A stretch of DNA of 17,329 nt. Origin: an uncultured Bacteroidota bacterium (GTDB taxonomy: Bacteria; Bacteroidota; Bacteroidia; Flavobacteriales; Flavobacteriaceae). The stretch is from NCBI GenBank assembly GCA_902610105.1, contig CACLUN010000017.1:1-17329 (forward strand). The letters are read 5' to 3'. The position numbers and the translations under genes were made by a program. Below the pieces are notes generated by a model, which searched no databases, was not told the DNA's origin, and saw only the letters and a list, made by a program, of their open reading frames with translations. Positions 7,252 to 15,434 of this stretch are shown one piece after another; position 1 is the first letter of the stretch, and each line of letters starts with the position of its first letter.

Positions 7252-9690
7252 TTACAATTTTTTATAATTAGATACTTTTTGATTTAATAATGCTTTTTCT
7301 AAAACCTGATCAATAGTATCAACATAACGAAATTTCAAACCTTTTAAATATTTTTTGTCAATTTCTAAAATATTTTTTTTGTTATAGGCAGGTAAAATTA
7401 TTGTATTTAATCTAGCTCGTTTGGCTGCTAAAATTTTTTCTTTAATTCCTCCTACAGCTAAAATTTTACCTCTCAAAGTTATTTCACCAGTCATTGCTAA
7501 TTTATTTTTGACCTTTCTCTGAGTCAATAGAGAAACTAAAGAGGTTACCATCGTAACACCAGCACTTGGTCCATCTTTTGGAGTTGAACCCTCAGGTACA
7601 TGCAAATGATAATTATAATTTTTGAAAATATTTTTATCAATATTAAGAATTTCAGCATTTGACTTAATATATTCTAGCGCAATTGTAGCAGATTCCTTCA
7701 TTACTTTACCAAGATTTCCAGTCAAAGTAAGATTTCCTTTTCCACTAGAAATAGTCGATTCAACAAACAAAATTTCACCACCATATTGTGTCCAAGCTAA
7801 ACCAGTAACAACACCAGCAGTATAATTATTCTCATAAATTCTTGGATTAATTGATACACCTAAAATATCTTTAACTTTTTCAGGTTTTAGGATTTCTGGA
7901 TAATTTTCTTTTTTCACTACAGACTTAGCAATCCACCTACATAATTTGGCAATATTTTTATCAAGCTTTCTAACCCCTGACTCACGGGTGTAACCTTCAA
8001 TAATTGTCATTAATGCTAAGTCAGATATTTTAAATTTATATTTTTCTAATCCATGATTTGATATTTGTTTTCTTACAAGATGTTTTTTAGCAATCTCAAC
8101 TTTTTCTTCAATACTGTATCCTGAAATATTTATAATTTCCATTCTGTCTAAAAGTGCAGGTTGAATATTGGATAAGTTATTAGCTGTAGCTATAAACAAA
8201 ACTTTAGACAAATCAAAACCGAGTTCTAAAAAATTATCATAAAATGAACTGTTTTGCTCAGGATCAAGTACTTCAAGCATGGCAGAAGACGGATCTCCTT
8301 GATTGCCAATAGATAATTTATCAATTTCATCTAAAACAAAGACTGGATTTGATGATTTCACTCTTTTTAAATTCTGTATAATTCTTCCTGGCATTGCTCC
8401 AATATAAGTTTTTCTGTGACCTCTAATTTCAGCTTCATCCCTAAGACCACCTAATGAAATCCTGACATATTCCCTTCCTAGAGACTCTGCAATTGATTTA
8501 CCAAGTGAAGTTTTACCAACACCAGGTGGACCATAAAAACATAAAATAGGAGAATTCATATCTCCTCTCAGTTTCATTACAGCAATTTGTTCAATTATTC
8601 TTTTTTTGACATCATTTAAACCATAATGGTCTCTATTTAGAATTTTCAATGCATTTTGTAAGCTAAAATTATCTTTTGAATATTCATTCCATGGAAGATC
8701 TAAAATCAAATCCAGGTAATTTCTCTGAATCGAATATTCGGCTGCCTGGATATTCATTCTTTGTAATTTTAGCAACTCTTTGTTAAAATGTTCTTCAATA
8801 TTTTTGTTCCATTTTTTTGTTTTTGACTTTATCTTCATATCATCAATATCTTTGTGATTTGATGAACCTCCAAGTTCCTCTTGAATAGTTTTTAATTGTT
8901 GATTTAAAAAATACTCTCTCTGCTGTTGATCTAAGTCATTTCTTACCTTGGATTGAATATCATTTTTAAGTGAAAGTTTTTGAAACTCAATATCCATAAA
9001 CTTAAGACATCTCAAAGCTCGTTTTTGTAGATCATCAATTGATAAAATTTTAAATTTTTCATTAACACTTATGTTCATGTTTGATGAAACAAAATTTACC
9101 AGAAAAGAATTGCTATGGATATTTTTAATAGCAAAGGAAGCTTCACTTGGTATACTAGGATTTTCGTCTATGATTTTTAATGCTAAATCCTTAATGGAAT
9201 CAATTGTTGCTATAAATTTTTTATTATTAACAGAAGGATTTATTTCTTTTAATTCACATATAGAACATGTGAGAAATGGCTTTTTAGAAACAACCTTTTG
9301 AATTTCAAACCTTTTTTTTCCCTGTATGATTATGGTTAAATTTCCATCTGGCATTTGTAAAACTCTAAGAATTTTTGCTACCGTACCAACTTTATTAATA
9401 TCCCCAATAGAAGGATCAGAAACATTCGAATCTTTCTGAGATACTACTCCAATAAGTTTATCTTTTGAATTAGCATACTTGATTAATTTTACAGACTTGT
9501 CTCTTGTTGCAGAAATTGGTATAACAACGCCAGGAAATAATACGGCATTTCTTAGGGGCAGAATAGGAATACTCTTTGGCAAAATTTCCTTTGAAATTGC
9601 CTCCTCATCATCGGATGTCATTAGTGGTATTAATTCTGATTCTTCATCCACTGGGCCAAAGTTATTATTAAAATCAAAAAAGTTACTCAT
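7252..9690 (-). CDS. lon: ATP-dependent protease Lon
   Basis: AAA+ serine protease that degrades misfolded and some regulatory proteins in the cytoplasm, normally as a hexamer. The product is 812 residues, typical. In order it has a LON substrate-binding domain (about 40-235, starting LPILPLRN-like as IPILPLRNAVLFPGVV), a coiled helical linker with NDLDQQQREYFLNQQLK, an AAA+ module with Walker A GPPGVGKTS (387-395) and Walker B VFVLDEID (DE at 454-455), and the sensor ATANN. The protease domain has the catalytic dyad Ser709 (DGPSAG, codon 7564-7566) and Lys750 (GGIKEK, codon 7441-7443). The acidic N-terminal lead-in (ESELIPLMTSDDEE) matches flavobacterial Lon proteins and supports the ATG at 9690. 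cmk follows after 19 bases; a transporter gene lies 86 bases upstream. Confidence 0.97.
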   Translation of the reverse strand: MSNFFDFNNNFGPVDEESELIPLMTSDDEEAISKEILPKSIPILPLRNAVLFPGVVIPISATRDKSVKLIKYANSKDKLIGVVSQKDSNVSDPSIGDINKVGTVAKILRVLQMPDGNLTIIIQGKKRFEIQKVVSKKPFLTCSICELKEINPSVNNKKFIATIDSIKDLALKIIDENPSIPSEASFAIKNIHSNSFLVNFVSSNMNISVNEKFKILSIDDLQKRALRCLKFMDIEFQKLSLKNDIQSKVRNDLDQQQREYFLNQQLKTIQEELGGSSNHKDIDDMKIKSKTKKWNKNIEEHFNKELLKLQRMNIQAAEYSIQRNYLDLILDLPWNEYSKDNFSLQNALKILNRDHYGLNDVKKRIIEQIAVMKLRGDMNSPILCFYGPPGVGKTSLGKSIAESLGREYVRISLGGLRDEAEIRGHRKTYIGAMPGRIIQNLKRVKSSNPVFVLDEIDKLSIGNQGDPSSAMLEVLDPEQNSSFYDNFLELGFDLSKVLFIATANNLSNIQPALLDRMEIINISGYSIEEKVEIAKKHLVRKQISNHGLEKYKFKISDLALMTIIEGYTRESGVRKLDKNIAKLCRWIAKSVVKKENYPEILKPEKVKDILGVSINPRIYENNYTAGVVTGLAWTQYGGEILFVESTISSGKGNLTLTGNLGKVMKESATIALEYIKSNAEILNIDKNIFKNYNYHLHVPEGSTPKDGPSAGVTMVTSLVSLLTQRKVKNKLAMTGEITLRGKILAVGGIKEKILAAKRARLNTIILPAYNKKNILEIDKKYLKGLKFRYVDTIDQVLEKALLNQKVSNYKKL

Positions 9691-9703
9691 AATTATGTCA
9701 ATC

Positions 9704-9734
9704 TGTCAGTAAAACAAGAGTTTCTAAACTGACA
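9704..9734. promoter_or_regulatory. Inverted repeat upstream of lon
   Basis: A perfect 7-base inverted repeat (tgtcagt at 9704-9710, actgaca at 9728-9734) with a 17-base spacer lies in the 86-base gap between the transporter gene and lon, ending 13 bases before the lon ATG. It could be a repressor site, an mRNA hairpin, or a weak terminator for the transporter transcript. No long T-tract follows it directly on the minus strand, so a classic intrinsic terminator is unlikely. It does not match the CIRCE heat-shock operator. Function is unknown. Confidence 0.35.
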
Positions 9735-9776
9735 TATAACAATTTCAACATTCATGCCATTAATTTTGATAAGTGT

Positions 9777-11102
9777 TTAGATGTTTTTCATTTTAATACC
9801 TCTCAACAACAGAGCTCCAAGAATAAATACTATTGCAAATATCATAATTGAATTTCTAATACTTCCAGTTAGTTGATCAACAACACCTGACATGAAAGTT
9901 CCCAAAACGACACTGACAATCATTGACATTTGGTAAAATGAAAAATAAGAACACGTATTATCAGTCTTGGGGATCAATTTAGAATATGTTGATCTTGATA
10001 ATGCTTGGGTCCCACCCATAACCATTCCAACAAAACCAGCTATTATATAAAATTCAATTGGGTATTTAACAAAATAAGCAAATAGACATAGTATAAACCA
10101 TATTAAGTTTAATATTATTAGAGTTCTAATATTTCCAATTTTTTCAGAGACTCTTGCTGTTAACCAAGCACCAAAAATTGCAATTAATTGTATTATGAGC
10201 ATACTAAGTATTAGGCCAAGAAATTTTTCATTTTCTCCCCACAATATCTCTTGTTCTCCAAAATATGTTGCAATTAAGATTATTGTTTGTAAGGCACAGC
10301 TAAAAGTAAAAAAAGCAATAAGAAACCTTTTAACGGAAATATCTTTAATCAGAATTTTCCAAACTTCTTTAAGTTCAAGAAATCCACTAAATATTACTGT
10401 ACTTTTAAAAGCGTCTTTTTTATTAACGTCATTTAAATTCTGGGGTAAATAGAAGAACGTGTACTGACTAAAACTAGCCCACCATAATCCAACTAAAAGA
10501 AATGAGATTCTCATTGCTTGAATTGAACCTTCACCATTTGAATTGGACAACCCAAAAAATTCAGGGAACATAATCATAATTAGATTAAAAACTAGCAAAA
10601 GTACGCTACCAACGTACCCATATGAATATCCTAATGCACTTATTCGATCTTGTTGTTTTGGAAAAGCAATATCAGGAAGATAAGAATTATAAAATACTAA
10701 ACTAGCCCAAAAACTAAATAAGGCTAAGAAATAAAAGCTTAAACCAAGATAGATATTTTCAAGATCAAAAAAATATAATCCAACACATGAAGCACTACCC
10801 AGATAACAAAAAAATTTCATGAAATTTTTTTTATTTCCTAGGAAATCTGCTATTCCTGAAAGAATGGGTATTAAAAAAGCCAAAATAAGAAAAACCAGAG
10901 AAGTAATGTGTTGTATTAATGCTGTATTTTTGTAATTAATTCCAAGAAAATCAATGTAATCGCTTTCAACAAAAAGTTCACCATAGAAGATTGGAAATAC
11001 AGCAGTTCCTATTACTAACGGGTAAACAGAATTTGCCCAATCATAAAAAGCCCATGCTTTTAAAATTTTCTTATCACCTTTCAAGTAAATTCTTTTGTTC
11101 AT
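9777..11102 (-). CDS. UMF1-family MFS transporter (Atg22-like)
   Basis: A polytopic inner-membrane protein of 441 residues with about 11-12 hydrophobic segments, for example VFLILAFLIPILSGIAD, FLIAFFTFSCALQTIILI and FYIIAGFVGMVMGG. The N-terminal motif ILKAWAFYDWANSVYPLVI is the family signature (AWxxYDWANSxY), and GMVMGGTQALSRSTYSKLIPK is also typical of this MFS subgroup, related to yeast vacuolar effluxer Atg22. The bacterial substrate is not established, so no specific cargo is claimed. The ATG at 11102 sits 52 bases from the divergently transcribed msrB, so the two share a control region. lon lies 86 bases downstream on the same strand and could be partly co-transcribed. Family assignment is firm; function is open. 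Confidence 0.88.
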   Translation of the reverse strand: MNKRIYLKGDKKILKAWAFYDWANSVYPLVIGTAVFPIFYGELFVESDYIDFLGINYKNTALIQHITSLVFLILAFLIPILSGIADFLGNKKNFMKFFCYLGSASCVGLYFFDLENIYLGLSFYFLALFSFWASLVFYNSYLPDIAFPKQQDRISALGYSYGYVGSVLLLVFNLIMIMFPEFFGLSNSNGEGSIQAMRISFLLVGLWWASFSQYTFFYLPQNLNDVNKKDAFKSTVIFSGFLELKEVWKILIKDISVKRFLIAFFTFSCALQTIILIATYFGEQEILWGENEKFLGLILSMLIIQLIAIFGAWLTARVSEKIGNIRTLIILNLIWFILCLFAYFVKYPIEFYIIAGFVGMVMGGTQALSRSTYSKLIPKTDNTCSYFSFYQMSMIVSVVLGTFMSGVVDQLTGSIRNSIMIFAIVFILGALLLRGIKMKNI

Positions 11103-11129
11103 TGAGGATTAAAAGTTGAAAATATGAAT

Positions 11130-11137
11130 TACTTTTG
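11130..11137 (+). promoter_or_regulatory. Candidate -7 promoter element for the msrB-msrB-lpdA operon
   Basis: TACTTTTG matches the Bacteroidota -7 consensus TAnnTTTG exactly and lies 17 bases before the first msrB ATG at 11155, implying a very short leader. A good TTTG at the ideal -33 distance is not visible; the nearest TTG triplets are 11 and 25 bases upstream of the element. The 52-base region must also hold the promoter of the divergent transporter. On the minus strand a TTTG (11155-11152) occurs 20 bases before a poor -7 match, TAATTCAT (11131-11124). Confidence 0.4.
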
Positions 11138-11154
11138 CACTTATTAATATACAA

Positions 11155-11619
11155 ATGAAATTTTATAAAGCTTATTTTCTGTTATTTATTTTATTACTAG
11201 GATTTCAAAATAGTTTTAGCCAGGCTCAGTATGAAGTTGTTAAATCCGATGCTGAATGGAAGAGCCAACTTGAGGAGCTTTCATATTTAGTTCTCAGAAA
11301 AGCTTATACTGAGCGTCCATATACTGGAAAATATGATAATTTTTATGAAAAAGGAACTTATCATTGTGCTGGATGCGATGAAGCTCTTTACAAGTCTGAC
11401 CATAAGTATAACTCATTCTGTGGTTGGCCAAGTTTTGATAGAGAAATTAATGATAAATTAATATATGATGTTGATTATAAATTAGGATATCCTAGAACTG
11501 AAATAAAGTGTAAAAAATGTGGTGGTCATTTGGGACATGTTTTTAATGATGGACCCAAAGAAACGACTGGTATTCGTCATTGTGTTAACTCAGTTGCATT
11601 AGTATTTAAAAAATCATGA
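11155..11619 (+). CDS. msrB: Peptide-methionine (R)-S-oxide reductase, exported
   Basis: Reduces methionine-R-sulfoxide residues in proteins. The product is 154 residues. It starts with a signal peptide: a basic start MKFYK, hydrophobic core AYFLLFILLLGF and a Bacteroidota-like end NSFSQAQ (cleavage probably near residue 22-25). No lipobox cysteine is seen, so the mature protein should be periplasmic. The MsrB domain follows from about residue 33. Zinc-binding pairs are C71/C74 (CAGC) and C119/C122 (CKKC), the substrate motif is CGWPSF (89-94), then GGHLGHVFNDGP (123-134) and the catalytic Cys143 in RHCVNSVALVF. All key residues are intact. Its stop overlaps the start of a second, cytoplasmic msrB (ATGA), so the pair is translationally coupled. 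The reductant source for a periplasmic copy is not evident in the window. Confidence 0.95.
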   Translation: MKFYKAYFLLFILLLGFQNSFSQAQYEVVKSDAEWKSQLEELSYLVLRKAYTERPYTGKYDNFYEKGTYHCAGCDEALYKSDHKYNSFCGWPSFDREINDKLIYDVDYKLGYPRTEIKCKKCGGHLGHVFNDGPKETTGIRHCVNSVALVFKKS

Positions 11620-11999
11620 AAAATAAAAGCAATAAGTATTGGTCAACAAAACTAGATAAATTTAGTTATAAAATATTAAGAGAAGCCGGTACAGAAATGC
11701 CATTCTCAGGTAAATATAATATGCATTTTGAAGATGGTTTTTATAAATGTAAAGGATGTGGAAATAAATTATTTGAGAGTAATTCTAAATTTGATAGTGG
11801 ATGTGGATGGCCAAGTTTTGATAAATCAATTGAGGGTTCTATTGAGTATAGAGATGATCATTCATTACAAAGAAAAAGAATTGAAATAGTATGTTCTAAT
11901 TGTGAAGGACATTTAGGTCATGTTTTTAATGATGGACCAACTGAAACAGGAATGAGATATTGCGTAAATTCGGCAAGTTTAAATTTTAAAGAAAAATAA
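11616..11999 (+). CDS. msrB: Peptide-methionine (R)-S-oxide reductase, cytoplasmic
   Basis: A second MsrB of 127 residues without a signal peptide, so it should act in the cytoplasm, with thioredoxin as the usual reductant. Zinc ligands C45/C48 (CKGC) and C93/C96 (CSNC), the motif SGCGWPSF (61-68), GHLGHVFNDGP (98-108) and the catalytic Cys116 in MRYCVNSASLNF are all present. It starts inside the stop of the exported msrB (ATGA, 11616-11619) and is followed after 2 bases by the dihydrolipoyl dehydrogenase gene, making a tight three-gene unit. The two MsrB proteins align throughout the catalytic domain but differ at many positions, so the duplication is old, or the genes were brought together rather than recently copied. 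I see no msrA in the window. Confidence 0.95.
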   Translation: MKNKSNKYWSTKLDKFSYKILREAGTEMPFSGKYNMHFEDGFYKCKGCGNKLFESNSKFDSGCGWPSFDKSIEGSIEYRDDHSLQRKRIEIVCSNCEGHLGHVFNDGPTETGMRYCVNSASLNFKEK

Positions 12000-12001
12000 T
12001 A

Positions 12002-13390
12002 ATGGAAAATTATGATGTAGTTATTTTAGGTAGTGGCCCAGGTGGATACGTTACTGCAATTAGATCCTCACAGTTAGGTTTTAAAACTGCTATTATTGAA
12101 AAAGAAAGTTTGGGTGGTATATGTTTAAATTGGGGCTGCATTCCTACAAAAGCTCTTCTTAAATCAGCAGAAGTATTTGAATATTTAAATCACGCTGAAA
12201 GTTATGGTATTGAAGTTGAAAATTTTTCTAAAAATTTTACAAAAGTGATTAAAAGAAGTAGAGATGTTGCCAATACTATGAGTAAAGGTGTTAATTTTTT
12301 AATGAAAAAAAATAAAATTAAAGTTTACACTGGTTTTGGTAAAATTAACTCCGATAAAACGATTTCAATTAAAGCTGAGAAGGAAGAATCAAAAATTTCT
12401 GCAACTAATATTATTATTGCGACTGGAGCTAGATCACGAGATATAAATTCTCTTCCGAAAGATGGTGAAAAAATTATAGGATATAGAAAAGCAATGGTTT
12501 TAGAAAAACAACCAGAGGAAATGATTATAGTTGGGTCTGGAGCGATTGGAGTTGAATTCGCATATTTTTATAATTCTATGGGAACCAAAGTAACTTTAGT
12601 TGAATATGAAAAAAATATTGCTCCTATTGAGGATAAGGATATATCTAAAGAATTATCAAAAATTTTAAAGAAATCTGGAATCAAAATCTTAAACTCATCA
12701 AAAGTTGTTGATTCTAAAATAATTGGAGATAAAGTTGAAGTAACAATTGAGTCAAATAATGAAAAATCCACTTTAAATGGTGATATTGTTTTAAGCGCTG
12801 TTGGTATAAAGTCTAACATTGAAAATATTGGTCTTGAAGATGTTGGTATTGAAATAGAAAATGATAAAATAAAAGTTGATAAATTTTACTGTACTAATAT
12901 TAAAAATATTTATGCAATAGGTGATATTGTTGAGGGGCCTGCATTAGCACATGTAGCCTCAGCCGAAGGAATTACGTGTATTGAAAAAATAAAAGGTTTA
13001 AATCCAAATCCTATTGATTATAATAATATTCCTGGCTGCACATATTGTAAACCTGAGGTTGCATCTGTTGGATATACTGAAGAAAAGGCTATTGCTGAGG
13101 GTTATGACATAAAAGTTGGCAAGTTTCCATTTACTGCATCGGGAAAAGCGCAAGCTTCCGGTCAACCAAATGGATTTGTAAAAGTAATTTTTGACTCAAA
13201 ATATGGAGAGTGGTTAGGATGCCACATGATTGGATCTAATGTTACTGAAATTATTTCAGAAGCTGTAGTTGGCAGAAAACTTGAAACAACAGGTCACGAG
13301 ATTTTAAAAGCAATTCACCCACATCCAACATTAAGTGAAGCTGTAATGGAAGCAGTTGCTGATGCATATGATGAGGTAATTCATCTTTAG
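12002..13390 (+). CDS. lpdA: Dihydrolipoyl dehydrogenase (E3)
   Basis: FAD-dependent pyridine nucleotide-disulfide oxidoreductase that reoxidises lipoyl groups of 2-oxoacid dehydrogenase complexes or the glycine cleavage system, passing electrons to NAD. The product is 462 residues, normal. Visible are the FAD-binding GSGPGG (10-15), the redox disulfide GGICLNWGC (C41 and C46), the NAD-binding GSGAIG (178-183), the second FAD motif IYAIGDIVEGPALAHVA, and the C-terminal catalytic His441-Glu446 pair in HPHPTLSE. No E1 or E2 genes are adjacent, so it is a stand-alone E3. Placement 2 bases after two msrB genes may be incidental or may place several redox enzymes under shared control. The last 4 bases overlap the convergent aroQ stop. 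Confidence 0.95.
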   Translation: MENYDVVILGSGPGGYVTAIRSSQLGFKTAIIEKESLGGICLNWGCIPTKALLKSAEVFEYLNHAESYGIEVENFSKNFTKVIKRSRDVANTMSKGVNFLMKKNKIKVYTGFGKINSDKTISIKAEKEESKISATNIIIATGARSRDINSLPKDGEKIIGYRKAMVLEKQPEEMIIVGSGAIGVEFAYFYNSMGTKVTLVEYEKNIAPIEDKDISKELSKILKKSGIKILNSSKVVDSKIIGDKVEVTIESNNEKSTLNGDIVLSAVGIKSNIENIGLEDVGIEIENDKIKVDKFYCTNIKNIYAIGDIVEGPALAHVASAEGITCIEKIKGLNPNPIDYNNIPGCTYCKPEVASVGYTEEKAIAEGYDIKVGKFPFTASGKAQASGQPNGFVKVIFDSKYGEWLGCHMIGSNVTEIISEAVVGRKLETTGHEILKAIHPHPTLSEAVMEAVADAYDEVIHL

Positions 13391-13806
13391 TCCTTTATCA
13401 AACTTAAAATTGCTAAATCATAGCTGTACAATCCAAATCCTTGAATTATTCCTTGAGCATGGGGACTTATAAAAGATTTTGTCCTAAAGTCCTCCCTAGA
13501 TTTAGTATTTGAAATGTGAACTTCAATGACGGGAGTTTTAATACCTCTAACTGCATCGGATATTCCAACTGACGTATGTGTATAAGCCGCAGCATTTAGT
13601 ATTATACCATCAAAACTAAAACCAACCTCTTGGATTTTATTAATTAATTCTCCTTCTACATTTGACTGATAATAATGCAACTCTATATTTTTGAACTTTG
13701 ATTTTAGCTCTCTTAAATAGTCATCAAAGGAGATGTCACCATAAATATCTTTCTCCCTAATACCAAGAAGATTTAAATTTGGACCATTAATTATTTGTAT
13801 TTTCAT
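13387..13806 (-). CDS. aroQ: 3-dehydroquinate dehydratase, type II
   Basis: Third step of the shikimate pathway, dehydrating 3-dehydroquinate to 3-dehydroshikimate; normally a cytoplasmic dodecamer. The product is 139 residues, normal. The type II signature is complete: NGPNLNLLGIREKDIYG (7-23, with the catalytic-loop Arg17 and Tyr22), YQSNVEGEL (46-54), LNAAAYTHTS (70-79, with Asn71), and EVHISN (95-100, with the catalytic His97), then the R/S region DFRTKSFIS. It overlaps the 3' end of lpdA by 4 bases, tail to tail, and is divergent from xerD across a 34-base gap. The aroQ/xerD neighbourhood recalls gene order in other Flavobacteriia; that last point is from memory, not computed. Confidence 0.95.
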   Translation of the reverse strand: MKIQIINGPNLNLLGIREKDIYGDISFDDYLRELKSKFKNIELHYYQSNVEGELINKIQEVGFSFDGIILNAAAYTHTSVGISDAVRGIKTPVIEVHISNTKSREDFRTKSFISPHAQGIIQGFGLYSYDLAILSLIKD

Positions 13807-13832
13807 AATACTTAAATCAATGTAAAAGTATT
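13807..13832. promoter_or_regulatory. Inverted repeat in the aroQ-xerD divergent promoter gap
   Basis: The 34-base region between the two divergent start codons contains the inverted repeat aatactt (13807-13813) and aagtatt (13826-13832) with a 12-base spacer. On the minus strand TACTTTTA (13830-13823), one mismatch from TAnnTTTG, is a weak -7 candidate for aroQ. With both promoters squeezed into 34 bases, control elements must extend into the coding regions or both genes must have almost no leader. The repeat is A+T-only except for one C/G pair per arm, so chance is a real possibility. Confidence 0.25.
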
Positions 13833-13840
13833 TAATTAAT

Positions 13841-14737
13841 ATGAAATGGAATACATCATCTAAGGAATTTGAAAATTTTTTAAAATTTGAAAGAAACTTA
13901 TCTGATAATACTATTTCCAGTTATATCTCAGATTTAAATAAATTAATTAATTATTTGGTTGAAAAAAAAATTAATCTGAAACCAAATAATATTCAAACTG
14001 CTGATTTAAGAAGTTTTTTATACGAACAATCAAAGAGAATAAAATCCAGAAGTCAATCTAGATTAATATCTAGTTTAAATGTATTTTTTAATTTTTTAAT
14101 ATTTGAAAAACTTGTAACTGATAATCCAATTGAAAAAATTGAACATCCTAAAATTGGTTATAAAATCCCTGTAACTATCAGCACAAATGAGGTTGATCTT
14201 TTAATTAAAGCTGCAGGTAAAAATCAAAATAATGGTACAAGAAACGAAGCCATTATTGAAGTATTATATAGCTGTGGGCTAAGGGTTTCTGAATTGATAA
14301 ATTTAAAAATTTCAGATTTATTTTTTGATGATAACTTAATTAAAATTTTAGGAAAAGGCAATAAAGAAAGATTTGTCCCTGTAAGTAAAATAGCTAAAAA
14401 TCTGATTTTAAATTATGTAAATTCTAAAAGAGATTTGATAAAAGTTAGAAAAGGCGAAGAGGATACACTCTTTTTGAATAATAGAGGAACTAGACTAACA
14501 AGAGTAATGATCTATACAATCTTAAATAATCTTGCAATTGAAATTGGGTTAAAAAAGAAAATTAGTCCTCATGTATTAAGACACTCTTTTGCCACTCATT
14601 TAATTGAAAATGGGGCAAATATAATTAGTATTCAAAAAATGATGGGACACGAAAACATCGTTACAACCGAGAAATATTTACATGTTAAGAGGAGGCACCT
14701 AATTGATTCTGTGCTTAAATTTCATCCCAGAATCTAG
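13841..14737 (+). CDS. xerD: Site-specific tyrosine recombinase XerD/XerC type
   Basis: Tyrosine recombinase that resolves chromosome dimers at dif. The product is 298 residues, the usual Xer length. An N-terminal SAM-like core-binding domain (about 1-95) contains the helix LSDNTISSYISDLNKL; the catalytic domain runs from about 110. The full catalytic set is visible: Arg148 (CGLRVSEL), Lys172 (GKGNKERFVPV), His244 and Arg247 (HVLRHSFATHL), His270 (MMGHENI) and Tyr279 (EKYLHV). Neighbouring genes are housekeeping and there are no excisionase, repeats or cargo genes nearby, so this is the chromosomal Xer protein, not a mobile-element integrase. Whether it is the XerC or XerD partner cannot be decided from one copy; XerD is the usual name for the protein beside aroQ. 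Its stop overlaps the stop of the convergent response regulator. Confidence 0.9.
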   Translation: MKWNTSSKEFENFLKFERNLSDNTISSYISDLNKLINYLVEKKINLKPNNIQTADLRSFLYEQSKRIKSRSQSRLISSLNVFFNFLIFEKLVTDNPIEKIEHPKIGYKIPVTISTNEVDLLIKAAGKNQNNGTRNEAIIEVLYSCGLRVSELINLKISDLFFDDNLIKILGKGNKERFVPVSKIAKNLILNYVNSKRDLIKVRKGEEDTLFLNNRGTRLTRVMIYTILNNLAIEIGLKKKISPHVLRHSFATHLIENGANIISIQKMMGHENIVTTEKYLHVKRRHLIDSVLKFHPRI

Positions 14738-15432
14738 TCTATTGAAAATTTAAAGCCTTTTCCATGTATATTTTCAATCCTAATCCTTGAATCTTTACTA
14801 AGATATTTACGAATTTTAGTAACATAAACATCCATACTTCTGGATGTAAAGTAGTTGTCATCATTCCATATTTTTATCAATGCCTCTTCTCTACTTGTTA
14901 AATCATTAATATTATTTAAGAGTAATGATAACAACTTACCCTCTTTAGGTGAAAGACTAATGGGTTTATCATTTTCGTACTGAAGTTCTCTGAATTTTGA
15001 GTTGTATTTGTATGAAGAAAATATATATTCAAGCTTTTCTATATTATTTTTACTAGATGATAATTTTCTTTTTAAAATAGATTTAATTTTCAATAATAAA
15101 ATCTCAGAATCAAAAGGTTTGATTAAATAGTCATCAGCGCCAATTTTGAAGCCTTTAATAACGTCTTGTTTAAGAGATTTTGCTGTCAAAAAAATTAAAG
15201 GAATTTCTTCATTTATTGATCTAATATCATTAGCTAGTGAAAATCCATCTTTAAATGGCATCATTACATCAAGAATACATAAATCATAGCTAATTTTCTT
15301 AAATTTTTCTAAACCCTCTATTCCATTTTTTGCGAGTGATACATCATACGAATGAAGCTTTAAATAGTCTCTCAAAATTGATCCAAAGTTAGGGTCATCT
15401 TCAACAATTAATATTTTTTTTCTTTGAGCCAT
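14734..15432 (-). CDS. OmpR/PhoB-family response regulator
   Basis: DNA-binding response regulator of 232 residues. The receiver domain (about 5-120) has the acidic pocket EDD (11-13), the phosphoacceptor Asp55 (LCILDVMMP), Thr83 (FLTAKS) and Lys105 (LIKPF). A winged-helix output domain follows at about 135-231, with LSPKEGKLLSLLL, the turn region LTSREEALIKIW and the recognition segment RSMDVYVTKIRKYL, and ends in the wing IHGKGFKF. It starts 2 bases after the stop of its partner histidine kinase, so the two form one operon transcribed kinase first. It overlaps the xerD stop by 4 bases (CTAG, giving a TAG stop on each strand). Target genes and stimulus are unknown. Because the kinase's 5' end is missing here, the operon promoter is not in the window. 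Confidence 0.93.
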   Translation of the reverse strand: MAQRKKILIVEDDPNFGSILRDYLKLHSYDVSLAKNGIEGLEKFKKISYDLCILDVMMPFKDGFSLANDIRSINEEIPLIFLTAKSLKQDVIKGFKIGADDYLIKPFDSEILLLKIKSILKRKLSSSKNNIEKLEYIFSSYKYNSKFRELQYENDKPISLSPKEGKLLSLLLNNINDLTSREEALIKIWNDDNYFTSRSMDVYVTKIRKYLSKDSRIRIENIHGKGFKFSID

Positions 15433-15434
15433 TC

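Noticed and set aside
13370..13385. GATGA/TCATC hairpin near the lpdA/aroQ overlap
   Set aside because: Only five base pairs and lies within conserved lpdA C-terminal codons; likely chance.
13841..14737. Tyrosine recombinase as an integrase marking a mobile element
   Set aside because: Length, complete Xer motifs and purely housekeeping neighbours fit the chromosomal XerC/D; no direct repeats, tRNA site or cargo are seen.
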